A program made the position numbers and the translations under genes. The notes beneath the pieces were generated by a model. It did not search any database. It worked only from the letters and a program-made list of their open reading frames with translations, and was not told where the DNA came from. A DNA stretch of 64,000 nt, taken from positions 496,001 through 560,000 of the forward strand of contig CM073193.1 in NCBI GenBank assembly GCA_037042915.1, written 5' to 3'. Below are positions 30,452 through 41,184 of this stretch, one piece after another (position 1 is the stretch's first letter; every line of letters starts with the position of its first letter). The stretch comes from Auricularia sp. M13. Lineage: Eukaryota > Basidiomycota > Agaricomycetes > Auriculariales > Auriculariaceae.

Positions 30452-31813
30452 CTAGCGCCTACGTTCACGATCCCGACTGTGACTACGTCGCCTCTCCCGG
30501 CTACGACTGCGCGGCCGACGGTCCCGTGTCCGCTCGCGGCTGCGGTCCCTGTGTCGATCTCGATGCGGACTTTTGCTGCGACTGCGAGTACGGTGGCCTC
30601 TGCGGCGAACGTCGTCGTCGTCGAAGACCATTCCGTAGCCGTCGGCCCGACGACGAGGCGGTTCGTATTGCGAACGCGACTTGTTGCCCTGTATACCGGG
30701 GCGAGGTCCGCGCGTCGGATTGTTGGACCATGAAGTGTTGGAGCGGGCGACTGACTGCGAGCTGTCCGACTGTTAGCAACGTGTTGCAGAGGAGCAAGAA
30801 CACGACGCACAAGTCGACCCATATACGCTTATCGTCAATCAAGACATTCTGCATCTTGAAGTACGCCTGCTCGGCGTCCTCGCGCTTGTCGAACTCGATG
30901 AAGGCGTACTGCAAACTATCGCCGGTCTTCTTGTCGCGGATGACCTGGCAGCTCATGATGGTGCCGAAGCGCGAGAAGATGAGCTCGAGGTCCTCGTCGC
31001 GCGTCGCAGGGTTGAGCTTGCACACGAAGAGCACGTTCTCCGGCGGGCGGACGTTCGCGAACGGCAGGTCGCCGACCATCTCGAGCGTCAGCGCGCTCGC
31101 GGCCGCCTTGCGCTTCGCCTCTTCCTCTTCGCTGATCTGCTCGAACGCGTTTTCGTCTTCTGCGATGGCAATGGCGTCGCCGCCTGCGTCGGGCGGCTTC
31201 GTTGGCGGTGCGTCCGGCACCACGAGACCGTCGGGGTCGGGGAATGGGTCTTCGAGGATGATGCAGTGGCGAATGCGGATGTCCTGCATCGGCCGCCCGT
31301 CCTGGCGCGTGTATGCCTCGTTGATTTTTGCGAGCGTGTCCTCGCCCTCGACGAGGCGGCCAAACGGTGCGTGCACGCCGTCCAGGTAGTCGATGTTGGG
31401 AGCAAGAGTAACGAAAAATTGGCTGCCGCATCCGCCATCAGGCGCGCATGCCATAGAAAGAGTGCCGAGTGCCGTATGTTTCAGCGCAGGCGAGCGTTCG
31501 GGCTTAAAATATCGAGGTGCTCTCGTGCTGTCCGAATCCTGTCTTTGACTGCTGATATATGACCATATGGACTCCCCGCCCTTGCCAGTAGCTGTAGGGT
31601 CGCCCGTCTGAGCCAGGAAGTCACGTGCAACTGAGATTTTGTAAGCTTGAAGGCAAGCAGAGCCGGTCAAAATGGTATACCGTTGAAGAACGCATTTAGG
31701 TTGTAATAGTAGACCTTGCAGAGCTTCAGGAAGTTCTGACTTGCCTTGGGACACAGTTCTGTCTCCAAATCGAATACGAGGTCGCCAAGCGATGTCTCCA
31801 AGAGGACCGACAT
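30452..31813 (-). CDS. PPIL4-type peptidyl-prolyl isomerase with RRM and RS tail
   Basis: Exons: 31681-31813, 30811-31630 and 30452-30761; 420 residues. Order: cyclophilin-type isomerase domain ([67 protein letters not shown]), linker, RNA-recognition motif ([51 protein letters not shown]), then an Arg/Ser-rich tail ([20 protein letters not shown]). This is the cyclophilin 4 family found with the spliceosome in the nucleus. A 36-nt internal segment near 31518-31553 could look like an intron but is too short and is kept in frame. The cyclophilin active site is degenerate, as is usual for the family. Confidence 0.9.
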
Positions 31814-32765
31814 GGAGGTTGGCGGTCGGAGACGCGGTTTAGGCGGAGTTTATTGAACTCTTGTCTGCTCATGACTATTCAAACACGAACCATGACATGA
31901 CGCCGCAAGCTCCAAGACTTGAAATCCGCTCGCGCCAAGAATTGGGACAGGAATCTTGATTATTTCAATGTCATGGTCGACAGCATCGCCATGCCTCTTG
32001 CAGCGACTTTGACCTCAGCTTTTGACCCGGAATCCGGATGACTGAACCTCATTGTTAGTAATTGTTACAGATGCAAATACGCACAAGAGCTCAGATCAGA
32101 GGCGGATAGACTCCATGTACCTTAGCATCGTGCCAAGCTCCATCCCGGGAAAGCACTCTTGATTCCCTGGACACCGCTTTTGCGCTCATTGCTGCGGTAA
32201 CGGCTGCGGTTTACCTGGACCTCCAACGCTGCAACTTAGATATGCACCGCAACTGCGTGCCGGGTTTGCAGTGTGCCTTCTTGAGGCTCAAGCTGGCTCA
32301 AGTCGAGATTCTTAAAGTCTTGCGGACTTGCTGCGCACACTCCGGGACCGATTCACGGATTCACGTGCATCCACGAATCGTGGATGCACTTGCACTGCGT
32401 GCGAGCCTCAGTGAGTTTGCACCGCCGAGATTTTGAGATGCCCGCGGCTAAAATTCGTACGTGGTCCGCGGCAGAACAAAAGCACCCAGGCAGTCGCGAA
32501 CGGTCCTAGCGATCTTGCCGAGGTCCTGTGTAGTACGCGGCCGCCTACGCGTACTATACGCACATGCTCGAAGGTTCGTGGCCGCCGGGAGGCGTCAGCC
32601 ATCCGGCGGCGGCCGCTGCGACCTGCGGATTCCGGACGCCGTGGAGTGGCTGTGCCTTCGGGACTCATAAAAGCTTAGGGACGCGTTTGCGTTATCCCCT
32701 ATCTCCCACCCTCCGACCCAATAGCATTCTCACCTCGCTCAACAACTACTACTATACCGTCCGAG
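31814..32765. other. Intergenic with a 25-nt palindrome
   Basis: Nearly 1 kb between divergent genes. Apart from the palindrome at 32365-32389 and a nearby direct repeat (GATTCACG), no feature was recognised. Confidence 0.5.
32365..32389. promoter_or_regulatory. 25-nt near-perfect palindrome upstream of the small gene
   Basis: GTGCATCCACGA and TCGTGGATGCAC form perfect 12-nt arms around one A. It lies in the divergent region, about 377 nt upstream of the small gene ATG at 32766. Perfect dyads of this size suit a dimeric transcription factor or a short hairpin. Confidence 0.5.
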
Positions 32766-33281
32766 ATGTTCACGTCGCATTTGCACCCGCGCCGCACGCC
32801 GTCGTGGGAGGTCGTGACGAGCCAGAGCGTCCAGGCTCTGCAATCGCCTTTCGAATTCCCCAGTACGTAGTGCTACGCGTCTTCCCCTATTGCGCGATAC
32901 TCATGCGTTTTATTTGTAGACTACGCCGCGGCAGAGCACACGCGCACATACACCTTCGAGCTCCCGCCTGGCCCGAAGGTCGCGACGAGCGATGTGCGCC
33001 GCGCCGTCCAGCGCGCCCGCGAGATCTTCGTCCTCGAGCTCCCGAAATCGTCGCACCGGCGCCTGCTTGACGAGCGGTAAGATTCCTTTTCCTCATCCTT
33101 TTCTGAGACTGATGGTTGTTTGAACGACTTCAGGTGGAAGCTGACGATCCTGCGCAAGGGCGAGCAGAACCGCGTCGACGTCACCTATTCTGCGGGCCTT
33201 GGCAATCTGGATAGCGAGCGTCACTCGCATGACAACGCCCAGCCCCCTTTCTTGGAGGTCATCGACTCGCGGGTTTGGTGA
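32766..33281 (+). CDS. Small conserved-looking protein, unknown function
   Basis: Exons: 32766-32862, 32920-33076 and 33134-33281; 133 residues. Each splice join keeps frame with standard GTACGT/GTAAGA donors and TAG/CAG acceptors. The protein starts MFTSHLHPRRTPSWEVVTSQ. It continues YTFELPPGPKVATSDVRRAV, REIFVLELPKSSHRRLLDER, WKLTILRKGEQNRVDVTYSA and PPFLEVIDSRVW. The mix of strands and helices suggests a compact folded domain. I recognise no family. It lacks a signal peptide or membrane helix. It is divergently placed from the PPIL4-like gene, about 950 nt apart. Confidence 0.7.
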
Positions 33282-34501
33282 TCTATGAAGGGAATGGGAC
33301 ACAAGATCTAGATTCTCTTGGAATGCGACGAAGGAATACTTACGCTGGTGATAGTGCATCGACCAGCTGTTGTCAATTATAATTCTGTTTTGTTGGAACT
33401 CTGTAATTCTAGAATAATATTGTAATAGGCTATTTGACCGACCTGAAGGGGAGAATTCAATTTGGATAGTTAGTATGAGGACATGTTTACTTCGAACGAT
33501 TACTTGCATCGTAAAGCATGCAAAGGAGATTAAGAGGGAATGTCATCTCAGTTCTTATTGTACAGACTGAGATTCCATCCAGGCCAGTCATCACTATAAC
33601 GGGTGACGCTGCAAACGCAAGGCTTGCCTGTCGTGTCATTGACTCAGAGGTGTGATGCGTCATCATGCTGGTGTCAAGTAGCTCTCCTTCAAAGACGCCG
33701 TTGAGCGTACCTCGGTCAGTTATCTTTATTAGCCGGTCAGACACTGATTCGGATACAGTATTTCAATACGCGTCGTTGCAGTGCTGTTGTTCCATGTAGC
33801 ACAACCATGTGTAAGGTAGGATTGCACGTTAGAATGAAACACGGTGGCCACAGTGCCGCCCAGCGCTGTTTCTTAATCGGCATGTGACGATCTCCGGCGT
33901 CGAATTCAGGGGAGCCGCTGAGAATTCAATCGAGAGTGCTTATGGCAAGCGCTCCTCGAGTCAGGAAAGTAATGAGGGCGTTCGTTTGTATAGGCGCCAT
34001 TCAGGCGTTATTTCAGAGCCGTTGTTGTATCAGATTGGGCCACTGGTCGTAGATGCCGAATGGAGGACGCGTCTCTGTCAGCTCTGCTGAATCGGAAGCA
34101 TCTCAGGTGCAATCTAATCAGGCACTAGCAAAAAATAGAGTTGGACGCGTCAGCCGGCTGGGTCAGCAAAAAACGGGCGAACGGAGTCTTAGTCAGCGGT
34201 ACTCGATTCAGCGGTTCGCTGGCGCCAAATCGCGGGTGGAACTCGGACTCGGACGTTGTTTTCTGAAACCTTTCTGTCGCTGGGCGCTGGATAACGCTCC
34301 TGAAGTCTATTCAGATGATCTTACGCGGGGCCAGAGAAAGGAAAGTGACTGTAAATCCGTGCAAGAAGGATTCACCGCAGCAGGATCTCAGTGATGTCCG
34401 GATGACTCGACGGAGGCAAACGAGGGACCAAGCGGCCGGTTTAAAAGCCGAAACGGCCCTTTGCCTTGCTCCATCCTCCTTCCCTGCCTTTGTCCGCATC
34501 C
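33282..34501. other. Gene-free stretch before the MFS transporter
   Basis: About 1.2 kb without a supportable gene. The last 60 nt before the transporter ATG contain TTTAAAAG at 34440-34447, a plausible TATA-like site. Confidence 0.5.
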
Positions 34502-37371
34502 ATGGCGTCGTCCGACAGCACAAGGCCAGTAACACCGGTGCAGCCAGGCCCAGAGCTCACCAGCGAGGAGCCAGCGCGCAAGCTAAAGCCTGGCGAAAAG
34601 TGGCAAGGACGCGATTCAGAAATTCAGCATCTGCCGCACAAGTGCGTGGAGCCGCGCAGTTGCTCAGTGATCATTGTAGACACTGATACTACTGCTGTCA
34701 TTCTACAGTAATCTCAAAATCATAGTCCCTGCGTGCGCGCTGTGTCCTTTGGTGCTAGGTGGCAGCAGTTCTGACCCTGATTTTTCGTGTGCTGGCAGTT
34801 TAATGCTTACGAGTACGCACTCAGTGCATCCCGCACGCTCGCACCGTCTCTAATGAACCTTCAATCGCAGTATTCCTGGCCGCGCTCGACCAGACGATAG
34901 GTTTGCACCCGCGCCGCGCAACGTAAACGGCTCACTAAGGGTGTTTCGGTTTCAGTGGCAACTGCGCTCCCAACAATTGTTAACGACATCGGCGGCGACA
35001 CAGGCTACTCCTGGGTCGGGTGAGCCCTTGCCACCGCTGCGCGCCTCGCCTCAGCTTCTCACACGCCATATGTGTAGTTCGGCATATCTCCTCATGTCGG
35101 CTTGTGAGGGCGATTTTCCCATGCCAGCCGTCCTGACTGTTGACGCGCAATCCCTCTCAGGCTTGATGCCCCTGTATGGCAAGCTTTCCGACATTGTTGG
35201 ACGCAAAATTATTCTGTACTTCGGTATAACGACCTTCCTGCTTGGATCGGCACTCTGCGGCGCCGCCCAGTCGTTCATCTGGCTCGTCATCTCGCGTGGA
35301 GTGCAGGGAATTGGCGGAGGAGGCATCATGCAGGTTTGTCCCCCCTCTGCCGTAACGCGCGTCTACGTGCCGCCGCTCATTCTCGCGTCATTACAGATGG
35401 TTCTGGTGAGATGATAGACGCTTGACCACGGTGGATTTGTTCTCAATGCCCACTTTAGATCATTATCAGCGACATCGTCAGTCTGAAGGATCGTCCCAAG
35501 TTTGGAGGTGCTATGGGCGCTACATGGTGAGCACGCCGTTCGACATGTTAACTCGATTCGGACACTAATGTTGCGCAGGGGCATCGCATCTGTCGTTGTA
35601 AGTTCGATGTCGCTAGTATTTTTTGGTTTGATGACTGACCGCTGAATTAGGGCCCATTGGTAAGCCTGCAGTGTATAGCCATCTTGCATGCCCCTTGCTG
35701 ATAATACGGTAGATTGGAGGTGCTTTCGCTGACAAGGTATCCTGGAGATGGTGCTTCTGGGTGGTAAGAATCATTCAATTCACTTTTTACGAGCTGTGAT
35801 TGAGACGACTTCAGAACCTTCCGACCGGTGGCTTTGCAGCATTCCTTCTGCTGTTCCTCAAGGTAATCGGTTATTGTCTCCGAAGTCACATTCAGTCTCA
35901 CCTAATCCGCGTAGCTCAACCCCCGCCCCGTAAAGTCTTTCCGCCAACAAGTCTCGGAATTCGACTTCATCGGCCTCGGCGCGCTCGTCGGCGGCGTGGC
36001 ATGCCTCCTCGTCGGCTTTAACTTCGGCGAGACGTCCTGGTCGCAGCCCAAGACGATCGCACTTCTCGTCGTCGGCGTCGTGCTCCTCATCTGCGCGGGT
36101 ACCTACGAAATGTTCACGACGAAGAGCCCGATCATCCCGCCACGCCTGATGAAGACGCGTACCAGCGCCGCCGTATTCATTAGCATCTTCATCCACGCGT
36201 TCGCCTTCTTCACAGGTGAGCTTACTATCCGCTACGCCGTGAGATTTGTGTAGCTAATGGTTATGGCAGCGAGCTTTTACATGCCGCTTTATTTCCAGAT
36301 ATTGGGCTCGGACGCGACGATGAGCGGCATCAGACTCATTCCCATGAGCTTCGGCGCATCGATATTGTCCGTATTCACTGGTCTTATCCTTTCCCGCTGG
36401 AAGAAGTACCGGCCGATCATTTGGACTGGATGGGTGGGTCGTCCCGCCTGCGTTAATTTGGATTGACCTCAAGTTGCCCTCTTTGCAGTTTGTCATGACC
36501 ATCGGATTTGGCCTCCTGATCATGCTCGACGAACGGACGTCTGTGTACGTTGCCCGTCTCGACCCGTCTAGTGTGAAGCTCATTGCGTCTGGGATGTAGC
36601 GCTAAACAGGAAATATTCCTGCTCATTGCCGGTATTGGCGTTGGATTCCTCTTCCAGCCGCCCTTGATCGGTGCGAGATTTCTCGCCTCACTGTGTCTCC
36701 CTCTCTGATTCCAATGTTCGGCATTCTTAGCTCTCCAGGCTTCGATGCCATTGGAGATGCTGGCTACGTCGACTGCAGCCTTCGGCTTGGTTCGTACGCT
36801 CGGTGGCACGGTTGGTATCTCAGTTGTGAGTAGGCAGAATCTCCGGCTGCATTTCATGTGCTGACAACCTCATCAGGGCGGCACTATCTTCGCCTCCCAG
36901 GCAAAGCGCAAGCTGCGTGGTTTCGCAGCTGGACAGGCATTCGACGCGTCAAGCATTACGCGCAATGTTCGCCAAATAAATCAAATTCCCGTGCGTCCTC
37001 GAACATGGCTTATCCCGTGCCGCGCAGTCTCTAACGCTGGTCGTAGGATCTTGCGGCGCGGCATGCCATCCAACATGCTCTGACCAAGAGCATTGCCACG
37101 ATATGGATTGTCACTGTGCCACTTCTTGGAGTGGGCTGCGTAGCAGGTGCGCTTATTATATTACTGCCCGTGCGCTTTCCAGTGCGAGCTGACTGCGATA
37201 CCAGTCCTGTTCCTCCGCTCGTACTCGCTGGACCGCAAGGTCACGCGCGGCGCGAAGGGAGACGTCGTGCCCGAGAAGGAGGCCAACGTCGCCGCGTCAA
37301 GTCGCACGAGCGCGACGGATGTCGAGGCGGCGCATGAGGCCGTTGAGCAGCATGAGAAGGCTGCGCCGTAA
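34502..37371 (+). CDS. Major facilitator transporter, DHA2 drug:H+ antiporter type
   Basis: Twenty exons: 34502-34641, 34709-34743, 34871-34900, 34956-35019, 35078-35103, 35161-35333, 35397-35405, 35459-35526, 35579-35597, 35651-35659, 35713-35763, 35815-35862, 35915-36215, 36270-36433, 36489-36544, 36600-36670, 36731-36825, 36877-36990, 37047-37146 and 37205-37371; 579 residues, all joins in frame. Fourteen membrane helices are expected. Motifs: LDQTIVATALPTIV, motif A GKLSDIVGRK, GVQGIGGGGIMQMVLIIISD, motif C WGIASVVGPLIGGAFAD. The N-terminus is cytosolic and polar; the C-terminus is Lys/Glu-rich (EKEANVAASSRTSATDVEAA). It should export small molecules in exchange for protons at the plasma membrane; substrate is unknown. 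Exons 7 and 10 are 9 nt each (coding MVL and GPL). The second donor (GTCCTT at 34744) is the weakest call. Confidence 0.88.
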
Positions 37372-37871
37372 GCCTTAACGCAGCCGACGGACACGCTCGA
37401 TTATCGTCGTCGCATCGTATCGCTTTGCTTTCCGCTTTCCGTTGATTTCGCGTCCTCGTCTCGTACCGCAACTTCACACTCCCCTCGCACCACTCATGAA
37501 CACAACCTCCTCGCACCACTCTTGAACGCGCACTCCCTTCGCACCTATCTTGTAAACATTCTCGTCGCACCCTTCATGAACCACACGTACATGCACGATT
37601 CGGATTAATAGCTGTTGCGACGATACAGTCGCTGCAGCGTAGAATATATAGAGACCTTGATGGCACTGATCGCTACTTTGATGAGATCGTTTGGAAAGAA
37701 CAAGCGGGAATGTTGTTGTGACATGAAGTCCGAAGCGTGTTGCACTCTCTGAGATGCTTGTTTTGACAAAAGCATTGAGATAGCTGGCAGCAGCCGACCC
37801 GCTGCGTCAGCTTGGGCAGCCTTGTGAATAATCGCGTGACCTTCGTGGATGAAAGGCTGACTAAAAACCAG
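37372..37871. other. 3' flank of the transporter, duplicated later
   Basis: This is the intergenic region between the transporter stop and the relic exon. Parts near 37560-37610 (CTTCATGAACC... to ...GATTCGGAT) resemble 38121-38157, so the duplication seems to include 3' flanking DNA. Confidence 0.5.
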
Positions 37872-38014
37872 TCTTGTTCCTCCGCTCATACTCGCTTGAG
37901 CGCAAGGTCACTCGCGCTGGAACAGAGGCTCATGCTGCCGTGTCGAGTCGTGCGAGCGCGAGGGATGTCGAGGCGGCACACAGAGTTGAACCGCAGGAGA
38001 AGGCTGCGGCGTGA
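37872..38014 (+). pseudogene. Solitary duplicate of the transporter's last exon
   Basis: The acceptor CCAG and the following 143 nt match exon 20 of the transporter, shortened by an internal in-frame deletion of 24 nt. It reads VLFLRSYSLERKVTR...AAVSSRASARDVEAA...EKAAA and ends in a stop. Its frame and phase (starting two bases into a codon) are intact. No upstream exons exist here, so it is a partial copy unless spliced to the neighbouring transporter as an alternative last exon. Confidence 0.75.
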
Positions 38015-39376
38015 CTGCGAACGCGTCCGAGATGGGCCTTAACACACGCAATGCAACATCCCATCGCATTGCGTTTGCTCATATTTGCATCCCTTGCACG
38101 TTAACTCACCATTCTCCTCAAATTTCATGAACAAATTGTACCTGCGCGACGCGGATGAACAGTCCTTCAAGCTTCAAGTGTGACGTAGTCTCGGAGCCAG
38201 ACCCTTGCGAGAGGCCGAGCACCCGCTGTGGCTGCGCGGGGATAGCGGGTGGTCCACTTCGCACTCCGCCATTGTGATGTTTGGTAGTGTTTGGCGGGTG
38301 CTCGGACCTCTCTACAGGGTCTGGCGAATTTTGTATAGGCGAGGACACCAGACCTTGACCCCGGTTCAATCAATTGCCAAAGTGGAATATGCACATATAA
38401 TATCATTACTTTAAGTTTTTGAGGCTCGCAGATCACTGGCCGGTGGGTAAATGCAGTGACATTGGCACAGCCTTGCACTTGAACTAGACTGCCTTCAGCA
38501 AGCAGCATTTCTGTGGAGAAGAGGTGCTTTAAGCAAAGGAATACACTACATTATACATTTTGATGCTTCCTTGGGACTTTTCCCTGCACTGTCGGTCTGC
38601 TATATGCAAAAGCTCACTTTCGGGATGGCGTTGAAATACATCCGGGCCGCATTTTAAACGAAGATTCCGGAGCAATTTCGACATTATTGATGTTGGTCCA
38701 AATGACAAAGTAGCTCAAAAGCATGGTCTCCGTGCATCTGCAGCAAAAAATGAGACACAAAAAGTCTGGTGTCCTCGTCCATACAAAGTTCACCAGACCG
38801 GTAAGAAGCGCGAGAGCCACGACCAAACACAGACAAAGCTCACAATCCCGGAGTGGCGATCCGCTCTTACCGGTCTGGTTCCGAGACTAAGTGTGACGCT
38901 TTATAAACCTCCATACATACTGCGATTGCCATCTTTGTGACTCCGCCGATGGTTCGGATGGGATAAACAACACTTCAAGTCTTGCAGAGCGTTTGATTCC
39001 ATCTTATCCTTGTCGCCTGCTGACAACTGAGAACATCTGACTGGTCGCTCCTTTTGATACTCTGCTTTTTTCGCTCCTCAGGCCTCAGCTCTCACGAGTA
39101 ACGCGTGAGTAAGTTCGTCCTAACTCCGTTTGTAAGTCACATAACGCATTGGAGCTGTAGACGGAAGACCACGCCAGCCACGAGAAAAGTTATTGTTGTT
39201 TGTCCCTTTTGGGACGTAACCGTGGGTCATGCCCGGGATGTTCCGAGCCATGCCTGGTTCTTGTATTGTTCGAACATTTGCTTCCGTCCACCACCCTTGG
39301 GTAGTACATAACCACGTGCGGGTGATTTTTTGCTTCTTGACTCCCCACTTCCAGCTCGTCGCTCTTCAGCCTCGAC
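38015..39376. other. Intergenic with an inverted repeat
   Basis: About 1.36 kb without a gene. It holds the 15-nt inverted repeat at 38793-38879 and otherwise AT-rich DNA. Confidence 0.5.
38793..38879. repeat. 15-nt inverted repeat with 57-nt loop
   Basis: ACCAGACCGGTAAGA at 38793-38807 is repeated as its exact reverse complement at 38865-38879. Each arm contains the palindrome ACCGGT. It could be a pair of protein-binding sites or a hairpin. Confidence 0.6.
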
Positions 39377-40855
39377 ATGCTCCCAACGCTCACGCCCTGC
39401 AACGGCCGATCATCGCCGCCGCCGACGAGACGTAACGCCAGGCGTGGACCACCGCGAGCACAACCTCCTCAAGCCGCGGCCCCTGGACCTGCAGACACTG
39501 TCGCTGCTCAACCCCCTGCTCGACGTGGTCCCCCGCCTAACGCCTCGTCAAACACTCGTCCGCGCAAGCGTGCTGCCCAGGCCGCCGCCGAGTCCGACAT
39601 ACCGTTGGCCAAGCGTCGCAAGTCGCGGAAATGCCGCACTCGCGTGGTGGAGAACGATGAGGCCGCGTCCAGCTCCGCAAGCCGTGATCGCCCCGTCGTC
39701 AAAATCGACAGCCTGCCCGACGAAGTTCTCGAGAAGATATTTACCGGCCTCGCGCGCGGCGACCTCGCGGCGGTCGCGTCTTTGGGTCACCGCTTCCACG
39801 GCGTCAGCAACCCTCTCCTGTACAGGAATCTCACTGGCACCTTCGAACCGAACGACGCGCTACTCCTCTTGTTAACCTTGATCAAACGTCCCAATTTCGC
39901 GATGCACGCGCGCGTTTTCGACGGCTATAACATCGGAATGTCGATTAGCAAAGCAGAGCTCAACTTGATCGCCGGTGCCCTCTTCAACATGACCAACCTG
40001 CGAGCCCTCTCCCTTCCGCCCTATATCGAGGAGCGACATCTCATCCAGACCTACAACAACCTTCGAACGCTTCACATTTCCGGCCCCGTCATCCCCATGA
40101 AGTTCCTTTCTCGCCATACACGAATTCGTCACCTGGAAGTGGTCGTGCAGGACCTGGGCTATATCACCGACATGCAATACATCGGACCCGGCATCCCGCT
40201 TCGCTTCGTACGTTGCTGCCTGGACACTGCCGTGGGCCTCCTCCCCTCCCCCGAACGCATTCGCCCTACTGCCCGGCGCGTGCTTGCGTCGAACGCCGTG
40301 CTGCAGGTCTTCCCGTCACACGGGGCCGAGCCACTAGCTTTACAGGACGCCCGCGCATTCATCAACGGCCTGCGCAGCACTCGCACGCCCCCCGGCACTC
40401 TCGTCCTGGATCGGCAGGTTCTGAAGCACGTAGCGCACGAGATAGTGGCATGCAAGATGACCCGCATTCGCCATGTCCACTACATTCGCGTGTGCATCCA
40501 CACGGCGAAGAAGGAGGTTGTCAAGGTATGTCCGCACCTTCTCCTTGGCTGACTGTCGCCGGCTGACTCGCTGCCGAAGAGAAACCAAGATATGGAGTCC
40601 ATCAAGGCGCTGCTGGTTGCCTTCGCCGATCTGGCCACGTTGGAACTTCACGACGACTCCACGCCCAACCCGCCGCTTGAGAACGAGTGGTTCAACGAGA
40701 TCTTGTGCACCCAGTGGCGCAGGACGCGCCCGTCGCTCCGACTCGTCGTTTCGCCGAAGAAGATGGCGTTGGAACACCAAGCCTCAGGCTGGGTGACCGT
40801 CCAGCCCCCAGTCTTCCCGGTGAACCCCTTCGCCGTAGCTGGTTTGCGAGCTTGA
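39377..40855 (+). CDS. F-box protein 2
   Basis: Exons: 39377-40525 and 40580-40855; 474 residues. The N-terminal 100 residues are Pro/Ala/Arg-rich with a likely nuclear signal (AKRRKSRKCR). The F-box follows at about 110-150: IDSLPDEVLEKIFTGLARGD, LAAVASLGHRFHGVSNPLLY. Leucine-rich segments come after: NLRALSLPPYIEERHL, NLRTLHISGPVI, RIRHLEVVVQDL. The second exon begins RNQDMESIKALLVAFADLAT. It probably acts as a substrate adaptor of an SCF ubiquitin ligase; substrate unknown. The 54-nt intron has a GTATGT donor. Confidence 0.8.
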
Positions 40856-41184
40856 GCTCCTTAGAGCTGAGGCGATGATGATGGCAATCCTTTCCGTTCA
40901 CGATCCATTGCTTTTCGTTCCTCATGCCTGTGTACTATTATAGCGGTGTTCAAGAAGCGCGGGTGACCTTGTCGAAGGCGCAGAGATCGAGCCGCTCAAG
41001 TCACTGGAGATGTACTGTATCTACCATGTCAAGAGCGGTCAATCTTTGTGTACCAGACCTGATCTCCAGAATAAATCTTACTGTTACGACGAAACCTGCC
41101 GCTGGTACAGTAAAAGCAAATTTATGTATGATAGCAAACGATTGCGCGGCAAACTCGTAAACCGTTCAAAATAATCAACAAGCG
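40856..41184. other. Intergenic, no gene seen
   Basis: A short AT-rich spacer holding the end of the F-box gene and the USP promoter. No clear element was seen. Confidence 0.5.

Noticed and set aside
31518-31553. Possible 36-nt intron in the PPIL4-like gene
   Set aside because: Shorter than any other intron here; both spliced and unspliced keep frame, and the unspliced form suits the family linker.
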